From Ustilaginoidea virens (taxonomy: Eukaryota > Ascomycota > Sordariomycetes > Hypocreales > Clavicipitaceae): a DNA stretch of 64,000 bases. A program made the translations under genes and the position numbers. The notes below the pieces were generated by a model. That model worked only from the letters and a program-made list of their open reading frames with translations. It had not been told where the DNA came from and made no database searches. Numbering within the stretch: the stretch's first letter is position 1; every line of letters begins with the position of its first letter. The stretch covers positions 1,736,001 to 1,800,000 of the forward strand of contig NC_057317.1 of NCBI RefSeq assembly GCF_000687475.1, read 5' to 3'. Shown one piece after another: positions 22,301 through 33,335 of this stretch.

Positions 22301-22847
22301 GGTGGCTTGGCGGTGGGTGAGATGATGCCAGGGGTGCGGATGCCGGGGGGTGCAGATGTCTGGTGCAGATGTCGGGTGCAGATGTCTGGTGCAGATGTCG
22401 GGTGCAGATGTCGGGTGCAGATGTCGGGTGCAGATTGTTGGGAGAAGGATGTCGGGGGGATTTTTTACTACAATTTTTTAGCTATGTTGATGACGATGGG
22501 TTGATGCCGATGGCGGGGGCGGGGGAGGGGGCGGGGCTACTTGCATAAGCATCAAGCCTTGGCGTCACGATGACATGCGTGGCGCGGCTTGTGCATCTGT
22601 ACCTGGTGAAGCCCGTCAACGTGTGTGCGTGTGTGTGTAGTAGCAGCCAACTAATTCCTAGCATGCCTACGGCAATCAGGAGCGGATCCAACAAGCCACG
22701 CCGGACTATCTGCAAAAGTATTCAATCTCCATAGAAATCCGGCCATCAACTCAGCGCCACCGGTTGAACCGCTCGTTTATGAACCCCACACAAAACAAGG
22801 CAACGACAGGACGGGACAGGACAAGCCGCCGCGCCCCGAGTTGCCTC
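22301..22847. promoter_or_regulatory. Upstream region of the UCH gene
   Basis: About 550 bp between the UCH start and the stop of the zinc-finger gene, both on the minus strand. It holds the 13-bp minisatellite and a short GT-rich patch near 22620. Nothing else was recognised. Confidence 0.5.
22349..22436. repeat. 13-bp minisatellite, GGTGCAGATGTCG
   Basis: Seven units, the last partial, follow one another with only a T/G change at position 13. The array begins 49 bp upstream of the UCH start codon, so it lies in the 5' leader or core promoter. Confidence 0.95.
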
Positions 22848-24120
22848 TCAGGCCCGGCCTCTGCTCGAACGGCCGGTGCGACGACCTTGACGCTTCCCTG
22901 CCGGCTTCTCGTCGGCAGACTCCTCTTCGGCCACCATCTTCTTGGCCGGCCTGCGCCCCGGCTTGGACGAGCCCTTTGCGTCAGGGCCAGCCCTCGCCTT
23001 GGCCGTCTTCTTGGACGCTTTCGGCGCAGCTTCCTCCTCCGCTTCCTCCGCTTCCTCCTCCTCAGTCTCGTCCTCGTCCTTTACAGGCGCCCCTTTCCCG
23101 CGGGCCTTGGAGGCTGCCGGCTTGGGCGGCGCTTTGGCGGCCGCCTTGGTCTTCTTCGCCTTGCGATCGTCCTCTTCGCTGTCGGCGTCGCCGTCGCCGT
23201 CGCCGCTTTTGCGCGCGCGCTTCGCCGCTGTCTTCTTCTTCTTCGTGGGCTTGGCGCCGTCAGACTCCTGCTGGTTCCCCGTCAGCCCACGAAACGCTGG
23301 CCAGCGCCGCTCAAGCAGCAGCGGGATCTGGACCCGGAAAACGGCCTACGTCTTCTTCCGCTGCCTCCTTGGCAGCCCTCTGCTTCGCGGTCAGGCGGAT
23401 GCCCTTTTCGCCGGGGAGGTTCTTCTCGGGGTCCTAGCCTCGACATCCTCATCAGCCGTTTTTTCGTTTTCGTCGAGCTCCGTCCCAGCGGAAGCGGGGA
23501 TGACCTACGCCTTTGAAGTCCTCGGCATCAACGTGGGCCTGCCTCACGCATCGCTGGACCTTTTCCCGAACCTTTGGATCGCTGCACAGTCAACATCTCA
23601 GCTCGCGTCACCACAAAACAAAAACGCCCCCCTTTGGGCAGAGAAGCAGGGCGCGCGTGGGGCGCGACAAACCCCAACTCGTCGTATCCGTCAATCGCGT
23701 CAAAGTCCCACCCGTCGTCGCCCTTGTCGCATTCGTCGCGTAGATTCTGGAGCTGCGAGCCCGAGACGCACCCCCTGCGCCACCCAACGCTGGTTAGTCT
23801 CCAAGTTGCGCCGCAGCCGCCAAAGCCGTCGCGGCGGAAACCACCTTCCCCCCCCCCCCTTTTTCCCAAAGCAAAAATCGACGGGCATCTGCCTTACCAG
23901 TGCTTCCACGCCCAGCTCCCGTGGTCTTGGATCTCCACCCAAGTGCCGAATCGTATCTCGCCCTTGAGGATCTTGACCTTGTCCTTGCTGCACACCGCGT
24001 CTTTGCAGCCTGCCCTGTTGTTGGGCGAAATCTCTGTCGCGCGTTTGTGAGCATGGGTTGGCAATTCTCGCACGGCGAAGGGGGGAACTCGTCGCCCATA
24101 CCAATGCGATATTGCGGCAT
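22848..24120 (-). CDS. PARP-type zinc-finger protein
   Basis: Six minus-strand exons, 24120-24102, 24033-23898, 23774-23673, 23581-23509, 23433-23350 and 23270-22848, give 278 residues with consistent phase. The first exon is only 19 nt. Residues 1-55 form a PARP-type zinc finger (PF00645): Cys16 and Cys21 in AGCKDAVCSKDKVKI, then IRFGTWVEIQDHGSWAWKHW and the WGCVSG Cys. FDAIDGYDELG and the fungal extension EKGIRLTAKQRAAKE follow. The last about 140 residues are Lys/Ala/Glu-rich with basic patches (KPTKKKKTAAKRARK), suiting nuclear location and DNA binding. No ADP-ribosyl transferase domain is present, so this is a stand-alone finger as in many fungi, probably sensing DNA breaks. Function is inferred from the domain only. 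Confidence 0.92.
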
Positions 24121-25387
24121 TGCGGGAATCCTTGCTGCGGATGGACGCGCGGGGGGGGGGGGGGGGGGGGGGGGCAGCCGGCTTCGAGGGTAGGGTAGCG
24201 ACTCCCGAGTTGTTTGCTTTTGGTCGGCGTTGTGGTGCGAGCCCGCGGGGATCGTGATGCCGGCCTCGATTCGGGTGCCCTGTGAACGTGTGAACGGCGG
24301 AGGCTATACCGGAGTGCGGAGAGGTTAGAACGCCAAATCGCTCTAGCCGCGTCGTCCCGTTGGACCCCGACGGGATAAGCTTACTGAACTGCCTTGGCGT
24401 AGAGTCGTGTTGGACAACGCCGCAAGGAAACTTGGCGGGGTGCCGCGCGAAAAAAAAAGTCGTCGGGCTCAGGAAAGCTGCGTGGGCAACATGGTTCGAT
24501 ACAGCAGCAAGGCTGGTGAGGTTTGCTTCATTTTGACGACAAACGCGCGCAATCAGTCAGCAGCCGGTCACGGGTATACATAAGTACTAGTGCTCCGTAC
24601 GGAGTACACGCGCAGTTGCTAGCCAAAGCCACATCAGCCACACCCCCCCCCCCCCCCCCCACTAGCCGCATGCCACATCGTTGCTCACGTGCTCGAATCC
24701 ACCTTTGACTACCAACCTGGAAGCTCGACCTGTGAGGGAGGAGCATGTGGAGAGGGGAATCCAGCTCGAGTGCCTGGCCAACTATTCTCTAGTGTCTAAT
24801 CATGCATGCGTGGCACCGGCATCTGCCGCCAGGCGAGCCGAGGCCCTGGGCCTCTGCGCTTGGATTAGTCCGTGGCAACACATGTATTCATAAAAAATGT
24901 ATTCCGTCTGCATTCCTTGCCTCGTTTCAGGCTCGTGGTATCGAACAACTAGGGAAGGAAAAGGAAATAGACATCGGCCTGGACATGCACACATGCATCA
25001 TCTTGTCTCTCCCACTGTAAAGCTCACTTGTCGTCTGCTGTAGCCCACTCGGGCTTTTGGCCCAGTTGCTTCCTGCCCATCAATCAGCCTCTGCTGTTCT
25101 GGTCCGTACGCAATGCATAATCCTGTTCCCTGACCCTCAAAGTCAAAATGCAATAACTCCCTCGTCCTGTACGCCCTTGTTTCTTTTTGTCAACATGCAA
25201 GACAAAAGGCCGGGTAGCTTTAAAAAGGGGGGAAACAAAGAAATTTAGAGAAAAATGTCGAAATATGCAGCCGCTCCCCGTTCCCATACCGAGCATGCAA
25301 AGTCATGACATGTCGAAAAGAAAAAGAAAAACAGGAAAAATAGGGCGAACAATATGCTGAAGAAAAAAAAAAGCATCATTAAGTCAT
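24121..25387. other. Intergenic region with promoter of the zinc-finger gene
   Basis: No gene seen. It carries a 24-base G run at 24151-24174, 30 bp from the start codon of the zinc-finger gene, an exact GTACGGAGTAC at 24597-24607 and a C run near 24643-24660. Confidence 0.55.
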
Positions 25388-27590
25388 TCACTCTCTGCTT
25401 GGAGAATACTGCTTATAAATTTCCCTCTTCATGTGCTCCAATCGACCTCGCATGTCGAGTAAATCTGCCAATTTTTCGTGTGGTGGGTTATCTAGTGCCG
25501 AGATCTCGTAGTGCAACGCTTCGTACTTTTGGTAAAACGTTTTGAACTTGTGGGCCTTGTTCATCACCTCTGCAGGCACACTCTCCACGGCTCGACGCTT
25601 GGCAATCCTCGACTTGATGTCGCTGTCCATCTTTCGTTTTTGCGGAGCGATTGGAGCCGGTGGAGTGGTATCCTCATCCAAGTCTGACGCGTTAGTTGGT
25701 GGCGACGACGCCAGCGGTGAGGACTTGGTGGGCGATGTATTGCTGGCGGTTCTTCCTCGAAACGACGAGGATGCAACACGGGACGGAGCGCTTTCAACAT
25801 GGCTCGATTTTGCAGGCTGCGGTCGAGATTTGGGAGGCGCCGCAGGGAGTGGTTGTTTTGGCTTGATTCGTTTTGAAAGAGGCGTGCCAGAGCTGGAGCT
25901 CGAGTCGGACTCCTCCCTGGGTCGCTTCACGGGTGGCTTTTTGGCCTTCTCTCGGCTTGCCGAAGATTTCGTGTTCACAATGACCGTGTCCTTGGCCTTG
26001 GCCGGTGGAGCCGGTCTGGACTTCATCATGGGCCCCTCGTCTCCAGATGAGTCCGAGTTTTCAATGATGGGAGCAGAGAGCACCCGCTTGTCATTCTTCG
26101 CGGGGGCCTTGGTCTTGGAAGGGGATGTCTTGAGTGCAGTTGACTTGGCTTTGGAATTGCTGAGCAGTCTCTTCGCCTGCGCTTCCTGGGCTGTAGGCTT
26201 CTTCGTCTTTGCCGGTATGGAGGTGGAGTTGGAGCCTGCCCGAGACATGGCCTCGCCTCCCGGTTTGCGCTTGTCGCCCTCGGCGCTCTCAGCATCGTCC
26301 TTGGAGCCGTGACTATCATCCGTCTTCTGCGGCTTGGCCTTGGGTGCTTGCTGAGGCGGTCCCTTGGCTATGCTAGCCTGCAGGCGGCTCAGGCATTTAC
26401 CCTTCCCTCGCTCCTCCTTGGGCAGCAGCAGTTGCCATTCTGCTTCCGACGACGAAAGCCGCAGTTTATCGTACTGTCGAATCGCCCTGTCGATGGCCAA
26501 ACGTCGGTCGTCCTGGTCGTCATAGTCGTACTTCCATACATCAAGCTCTCTCCAAGATGATTGCCTCATAGACCACGTCTGGGTGTCAGGGCTGTAATTT
26601 GCCATTTTCTCCAAGGTCGGTCGAAAGTCCTCTTCCTTGCCTGCCCATTTGTTCTCGAGATATTTGGTCGTTCTATCCGCGACCGCCAGTTCGTGAACCA
26701 ATGTAAACCGTTGTTCCTTTTTCCGCTCTATCATTTGCTGTGTAGCCGTTATCTGGGATATTGAGTTCGGTGAACGAGCTGCGTTCAAGGAGGGCGAGGT
26801 TGGTAACGATTTCGGAGTAGACGAAATGCTAGACAGAAGCTTGTTCCTGCCTTTGCCGCCCACGGGCAGCTTCTCGACCACACGAGCCCTTGTGCAAATG
26901 GTTAGCGTTGGAAAAAACCACGGTTGTACCAATAAGTCAGACTTGGTGATGTGAACTTACCGGTCCCGGGCCGCATCATGAGCAGCCAAGCTGTTTTGCA
27001 GGTTCTCCATGTCGGAATCAAGTGCCGAGGGTGTAGAGCTTTTGCTTGGCGCTGTAGCCTTCTTCCTTGCGTCTCCCTCCTTGACCTCCTTCGGGACCTT
27101 TTTCGGCGCGGGGCGAGACAGTCTGGGTCGGCTGAAGAGACTGCCAGCATGTGGCAATCGCTCAGCGCGGCGAGTGGACTCGAATGGCTTGGTGAGGTAT
27201 AGGTCGAATGGGACTTCCTCCTCAGGCAGTGGTATTTGGTAGGATTTCGATCCATAATGCAGAGTCTACGCAGTTTGTTAGTTTGAATTGGCTTGAAGAG
27301 GACGATAGCTGTCGCGAGCCCAGGCCGAGGCAGCCATGGAAAGGGAAAACAAAGAAGGTCCCAGTACAGTCCAAAGAGAGACGCAAAACTAGACCTGGAG
27401 CGAAGGAGTGTCATACCGGACTCTTTCCCAACTTCAGTTCCAAGTTATTCCCCACGCGGACACTCTGAATCATCTGCTCCACGACATCGTCACTGAGGTT
27501 GAGGACAAATGCCTGCGGTGGTAGTACTGAGTCTGGGCTGGAGGAGCCAGCCAACAGCCATCCACCTTCTGGCACCTTGAGAGAATTCAT
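25388..27590 (-). CDS. RNA polymerase II elongation factor ELL-like protein
   Basis: Minus-strand exons 27590-27417, 27265-26961 and 26888-25388 give 659 residues. Both introns are in phase (GTATGA...TAG with CTAAC; GTAAGT...AAG with CTAAC). The N-terminal part (FVLNLSDDVVEQMIQSVR, then LHYGSKSYQIPLP and DLYLTKPFEST) matches the fungal ELL N-terminal domain, as in fission yeast Ell1. A long disordered, Lys/Ser/Pro-rich middle (about 320-590) follows. The C-terminus (KFKTFYQKYEALHYEISAL...MRGRLEHMKREIYKQY) resembles the occludin/ELL helical domain. ELL suppresses polymerase pausing, with Eaf as partner. The reading frame stays open upstream through a Gln-rich stretch with no ATG, so the N-terminus may be longer. 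Confidence 0.85.
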
Positions 27591-27659
27591 TGCAGCTGAG
27601 AACAGAGAATGCACGCGATAAGGTAGTGGTATGTTGATCTTTCGCTGGCCTTTTCGCTG

Positions 27660-27716
27660 TTGTTGTTGTTGCTGTTGTTGTTGCTGCTTCTGCTTCTGCT
27701 GCTGCTGCTGCTGCTG
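27660..27716 (-). repeat. CAG/CAA repeat in frame with the ELL-like gene
   Basis: On the minus strand the codons read Gln-rich (seven CAG in a row, then AAG/CAG and CAA/CAG mixes) in the same frame as the ELL start codon 70 bp downstream, without a stop between. No ATG precedes it back to the stop at 27876-27878. Confidence 0.85.
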
Positions 27717-29107
27717 TCTTGGTGGTGATCTTGAAAGAAGCCTGTGGTCAGCAGGAGGGTTTGGATCTGGGTGTTTCAGATGGACCCGAAGATTACTCCT
27801 GGTAAACAGACAGTCTCCAAGAAGTTGGGATCGAGAGACAAGAAGAAGAAAAAAAGCTAAATGGTCAGAATGGGGTCAGTTCGCATCGTATGATTAGCCC
27901 GGCGGTGGCCTGTCGTCGTTTGCGTTTGTCAAGGACGCTGGTCTCGAAGTCAAAAAAGGCGGATGGGGCCAGGCCTTGGAGAGGTGGGAATAAGAGGGAA
28001 TTCACTGCCGGTGTCCCCAAAGGGACAGCAATGAGTAAGGAGAACGCAATTCGGGAACGGATTGCTGGTCGGGATTCAGAGCAGTCGGAAAATAGCCAAT
28101 GGCCGCACGGAGCACGCCTGAGTACACTTTAAAAAGTGTAATGGACAGGAAGAGGAGGCACCTGAGCTCTTGTCGATGTGAAGATTGATGAACAGTAGTA
28201 GCGCTGGTGGTGGTGGTGGTAGCTGGGAAGTGGGTAGAAACCAGGCACTACCAGGGAATTTGGGGGGGGGGGGGGGGGGGTAACAACGAGTCCAGGACAG
28301 GGCAACTTGTGGGGTGGGCTGGCGACCCAGTGGGCGACCAGCCGGCAACCAGATGGCAATCAGTTGGCACCACTGAGAGCACCTGAATGGGCGGATGGGT
28401 ATAACGGAGGTTGAGTGGGTGGGTGCCCGTGCTGTGAGCCAGAGGCTCGCGCGGGCCTTTGGGGGGGGGGTGGTTTGCGGGCTGTGGGTAGTAGGCAGCT
28501 GGTGGGCAGTGGGCAGTGGGCAATGAATGGGCGGGCAATGGGCAATGAATCCCGGGATGGCAATGGGCCAAAGGTTGGTTGTGGTGGGGCTCGAGATGGA
28601 TAACCTAGCTCGGGTACGGTGTGGGTACGGCAGGCAAAGCCTTGTCGGGAGTGGACAAGACCAGGCCCACGTTCCTAGCAAAGTAGTCCGTACATGTCTG
28701 GCAACTTTCGACACTCTCTCCGTTGTAGGCCCCCGTAGTAATGAGGTTTTACTGGGCCAAATTCCTCGCCCAGAGGTGCCACCCAGTCGCCAGGGCACAT
28801 GTATGTATCTATCTTACTTTTGAAAGAAGAGCCTGGTCATGCAGCAGAAACTTTCCGTGCAAACTGCAGGTGGTGAGGAACCCGGCGAGGGCGAGGGAGA
28901 CGGCGAGGGCGAGGGCGAGGGCGTACGGCAGAGATGAGGGCCCCATTGATGGTTTATGTTTCATGTCTTTGTCTTTGGTGTTTTACGCTTTATGCTTTAT
29001 GCTCATCAGTTGGTCGGTGCCAGCATTTTGCCCAGAAAAGCCATTGGGAGCAGCAATGGCTGCTGGTCTTTCTTTTTTTTAAGTGCCGCTCGGCAAGGAC
29101 ATCTGGA

Positions 29108-29159
<52 letters not shown>

Positions 29160-29162
29160 CCC
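29108..29162. repeat. CCTG tetranucleotide repeat
   Basis: About 13 perfect CCTG units in non-coding DNA. Confidence 0.95.
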
Positions 29163-29290
29163 TTGGCTCTGCTCGTCGACGGCGAGCATTGCATTCCGGA
29201 TGCACCAGACGGGAGAATAAACCCGACGCGGCCTTTGCCCAGCTGCTACGGGCCCCAGAGCCCGGCAAGTCCAGCTTCCATTGACGTCTT

Positions 29291-29323
29291 GCCTCGCCTC
29301 GCCTCGCCTCGCCTCGCCTCGCC
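29291..29323. repeat. GCCTC pentanucleotide repeat
   Basis: Six and a half perfect GCCTC units in non-coding DNA. Confidence 0.95.
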
Positions 29324-30030
29324 ATGCGTTGGGCACTCCCAAGTTTCCCAACTGCCAAACAAGTTGACATGTGCAGCTCTTCTCTTCGCCTGACCATGTC
29401 GGGTCTGTTTCCGCCCGCACGCCCGCACGCCCGCCCTTGCCCTTCCCCCCTTCCCGGTGCTGTCATCCTTGAAAGGCACGAGGTGGTATCGAGAACGGAG
29501 CTACGGATACTTGGACCTGGCAATCCAAAGCAGATCAGCCGTCATGCTTTAGCCGGCATGCTTTAGCCGGCATGCTCCATCCGTCATGCTCCATCCGTCA
29601 TCTACATCACCCGCAAAGTCATCTTCTCGGTCCTGCCCTCCGCCCAACTCCGTCCATCCTCTGCATCCATCCATCCCAGCCAGTCAGTCACGTTGCGGGA
29701 GGGCGGACTCGCCCCAGCGTGGGCATGGGCATTCCGCAAGTTGGCCCACCCGTCGTCAGCCTGTGCTGCGTTGCGTTGCGGTGGCGACTGGCCTCTGTAG
29801 GGATGCGCTGGCGCTGGCGAAAGCGTCACCCCGGCACTGCTGTGGCGTCGCCCACCCATTTGGAGCTGGCTGCGCATGCGCAGGCGCAGTGCGGAACAAG
29901 ATGAATCTGGCGAGTACCGTGAGTACCGCGTACACCGTACACCGTACACTGAAACCACCTACATACCCTACATACTAATAATAAGGCTTGCTTCAATCAA
30001 TGGTCGGTGCTTCCGACTTCCACCCTGGAA

Positions 30031-33000
30031 GTACGGAGTACCTGCTACCGGGTTTCAATGCTTGCAAAGGCTCTCTCTCCAGTCCTTTCCTCTCTTTCCC
30101 CTTGCTCAATCGGACCCGCAATACGTATTCATGCCCCCCGGACCTCTCGACGACGGGTTCGTCCAAGCAGCCGAATGCGCCTTTTTTTTTTCTTCTTTTC
30201 CCTTTTCTTTTGGTGGGCGTTCCCGTGTCCGGTGAGATGCGTCAGGCGGGAAAGAGCTGGCGTACGGAGCACATGAAAGCAGATGAAAACAGCACCCGTC
30301 TGCGGCGCTCGGTAACATTGATCAGAGAGATTTTGAACCTAGGTAGTTATGTGGCATGTAAACATTGGAGGTACCCAACATTGGCACCTAGACGCACGTT
30401 GACAATGCCCTGGCAGCGTCCGTCTCCCACTATCAATTCGCACCAGGCTGAGGCAAGGGTCCGACCAGTGATGGCTCCCCGACGACGACGACGACGACGA
30501 CGGGGTTGGTGGACCCAAAGTCACCAAACCAGTGTCTCAAACCCTCGCATCTCATCAACATGATTCCAGGATGAATGGCTGACTGACTGTCTGTCTGGTG
30601 GATTGGCATCTGTCATTGTCGTGGGCTGGCGCGCCACGTAGACTTGCTGCCACCGTCGCTGCCGTGCGTGCTGGCGAGGATCGAAGCGTGCAGAGTGCGG
30701 AGTACGGAGTACTGTCCTGTGCTGTACTGTGCTACAGAGCAGTCAGAGTCGGTCGTGCGCCGTGGATGGTGGCTGGGGTGTCACAAAACTCTGCCTGCTT
30801 ACTTAGTCCGTCCGTCCGTCCGTCCAGCCGTTTTGTTATTAGCCTGACGGCGGCTTGTCGCTGCAAACATTTGACGAGGCCCGGCGCTTTATCATAGTAG
30901 CCTTGGGGTCATATGGTCAGCTGCAGCTACCTCTCCGTCCTCCGTCCAACCTTGGCGCAAATGGGGCTTGCTTGGCTGTTGTGATTGTCCGACCATGGTG
31001 TCGCAGCGGACCAGCCAGACCTTCTGCTCTGTGCAAAACTGTAATTGAATTATATTTTCAGAGCATTCAGAGCAGCGGGGGTGGGGGGGGGTGCTTGGGA
31101 TGAAATTGAGCATTCTTTTTTTTCTCTCTTTTTTTCTTTCTTTTTTTTTCTATTCTTTCCCCGCCAGAGTGCATTGTAGATCGCCGGCAGCCTTGGACGG
31201 CATTTCTTGCAGAACGGCCAAGCAGAGCTGAGCATGTACAAAATGGTCCAATGCTGCGACTACAATCCACTGCGGAGTACTCCGTACAATCCATTCATCC
31301 CGTGCGGCCTGGGCTTCCCATCGGCTGCTACAAGACCCCACCCAAGACAGGGCGACCTCCCTTCTCGTCCAGCTTTTTCCTGCACTCGTGCTTCTTGCCG
31401 CGAAGAAGCGAGGTACTGACCAGACCAGACCTACCTTACCTACCTTACCTATGTAACGCACCTAACGCAATTGATCCTTGCGCATTCCTGCCAGGCAACT
31501 GGCAAAGCGTCAATGCAGTGCAGTCATGGACACCACCATCAACACCTGACGGCGTTCTAGAAGCACAAGTGTGCATGTGCTGTGCAAACCCCGACGTCCC
31601 ACGTTGACCAATTTCTTCTCCTTTGAGCATCCGTGACACCGTGACCAATTGCACCGTTTACGCTCGGCGCAATGGCCCCAGCCATGTCTGCTACACGTCC
31701 GCAGTCTGTGCCGTCGCAGTCTCTACCGTCGCAGTCTCCGTACCGTCTATCCGGTACTCCGTCCTACGTGGCATCTGAACGGCTTGTCCAAGCTCGAGAC
31801 CAATCACTCCTCCTCCGCACAACTTGTGACGAGGTCGTGAGGCCCTCAAGCGGTGGGGGCAAAGGGAGTCTTGGCGTCGTCATCAACAATGCGCATCCTA
31901 TTCCGGCCAAGTTGCCGAAAAGGAATTGGCTTGCTTTGCAGAGACGCCGAGATCACGGTGCATCGCCACCGATGTCTGCGAGGCATCAACCCCGTTCACC
32001 TGCCAACTTGCCGCCTACTGTACCTAGGTAGGTAGGATATATCCGCCTTTGCATTTCCTCCATGCCGCAAGTCCTGCCTGACCTTTGTCGGGGGCGCTCC
32101 CACCATCCAATCTGGTTGCGTGCCCCGTCCTGTCACAGGGCTCGTGGGCTCTATAGACTACATGTACGGAGTTAGTTATTGACCCAACGCCCAGTTGCCG
32201 TCTGCGGTTAATTCGGGCGACCTTAACCTTCCCTTCCCCCCCCCCCCCCCCCCTCTGACCAGCTTTGCATGGGCCTCGAACTGCCCAATTGGTCTGGTCT
32301 GGTCGTCTCGGACTATTTCGAGCAAAAGGTGGCGGTAGTCGCGTTTTCGGAAAGTGGCATGAGATTTTCTCAACAGATATCTCTCGACAGAAAATGGTTT
32401 GCGCCGCAAGGAGAATCAGACGTAAGTATGATGAGCGACTTTGCTCTGGCAATCTCCAGCGCATTCGTTGGAAGGGGAAACCACCGCAGCGCATTCCGAA
32501 CTCCGCATTGTTGATACTTCGAGCAGCTGGTGGATCCCTTGTGTCTGTCCAGTGGCTGAGTGGGTCGAGGCGGGGCTTCAGAACCTTGTACGGAGTACTC
32601 AGTACGGAGGTACATACATGTAGGAAGGGGATCAATGGCTTTCCCTTGGCCCCCCCCAGCCCAGCCATCTTCACAGTGTCAAACGAAACTGGCCCCAAAC
32701 AACCACGGCCACCTGCGGACGTTGCACAGGATTTCTGGTCTTTTTCCGGAGGCGGGACAGTGGAAAGGAGGCCTTGTCTCTTCTCTTGCCTGCACACTGC
32801 ACACTGTGCTTGAGTTGAAACCATTGACAGAATCGCCAACTTGATTCGCTTCAACCAAGCCCAACCCACGGCACCCAACGGGCCACAGATGATTCAGCTG
32901 ACTGAGCATGTGGTGGTCTTCCCCGATCAAAAGGCCATATCCAACCTCGCGTCATCATGGTTAGCAAAGAATAGTACACGCCCTCCGACGGGAAATGCTT

Positions 33001-33335
33001 ACTACATGTAACCATCGGGTGCGTGCTTTCCAGAGCCAGGTAGGTATGTATCCAAGTCCCTCCCTGGTGAAGGAAATCTCAAACGAGACGGACACGGTGG
33101 AGACAGATGAGCTGCAGCCTAAAACTAAACCTTGGGTTACCTGGTATGGCTGGTATGGCTGGGATGACGGGGATGACAGGGATGACAGGTGCATATGTAG
33201 GTGTATATGGAGCTGCGGAGACGAAGCATTCGACTGAGCTTGCTGCACCGGCAAACGTGCAGACATGGCAGAGAAACGCGATACGTTGAGCAGACAGCTT
33301 TGACTAGGTAGTTCTGCATACTGCGTACTCCGTAC
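30031..33335. repeat. Cluster of dispersed 11-bp motif GTACGGAGTAC
   Basis: Exact copies in either orientation start at 30031, 30702, 31277, 32588 and 33325 within this 3.3-kb stretch. Five more occur in the window at 17187, 24597, 41930, 54267 and 54396. All are outside my gene models. Degenerate copies are commoner still. Confidence 0.9.

Noticed and set aside
22764..23967. Plus-strand frames over the zinc-finger gene
   Set aside because: Antisense of its Lys/Glu-rich exons. The minus strand has a complete six-exon model.
27631..27897. Cys-rich plus-strand frame
   Set aside because: Antisense of the CAG/CAA repeat upstream of the ELL gene.
29006..29194. Frame encoding a repeated AGRQ peptide
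   Set aside because: Direct product of the CCTG tetranucleotide repeat.
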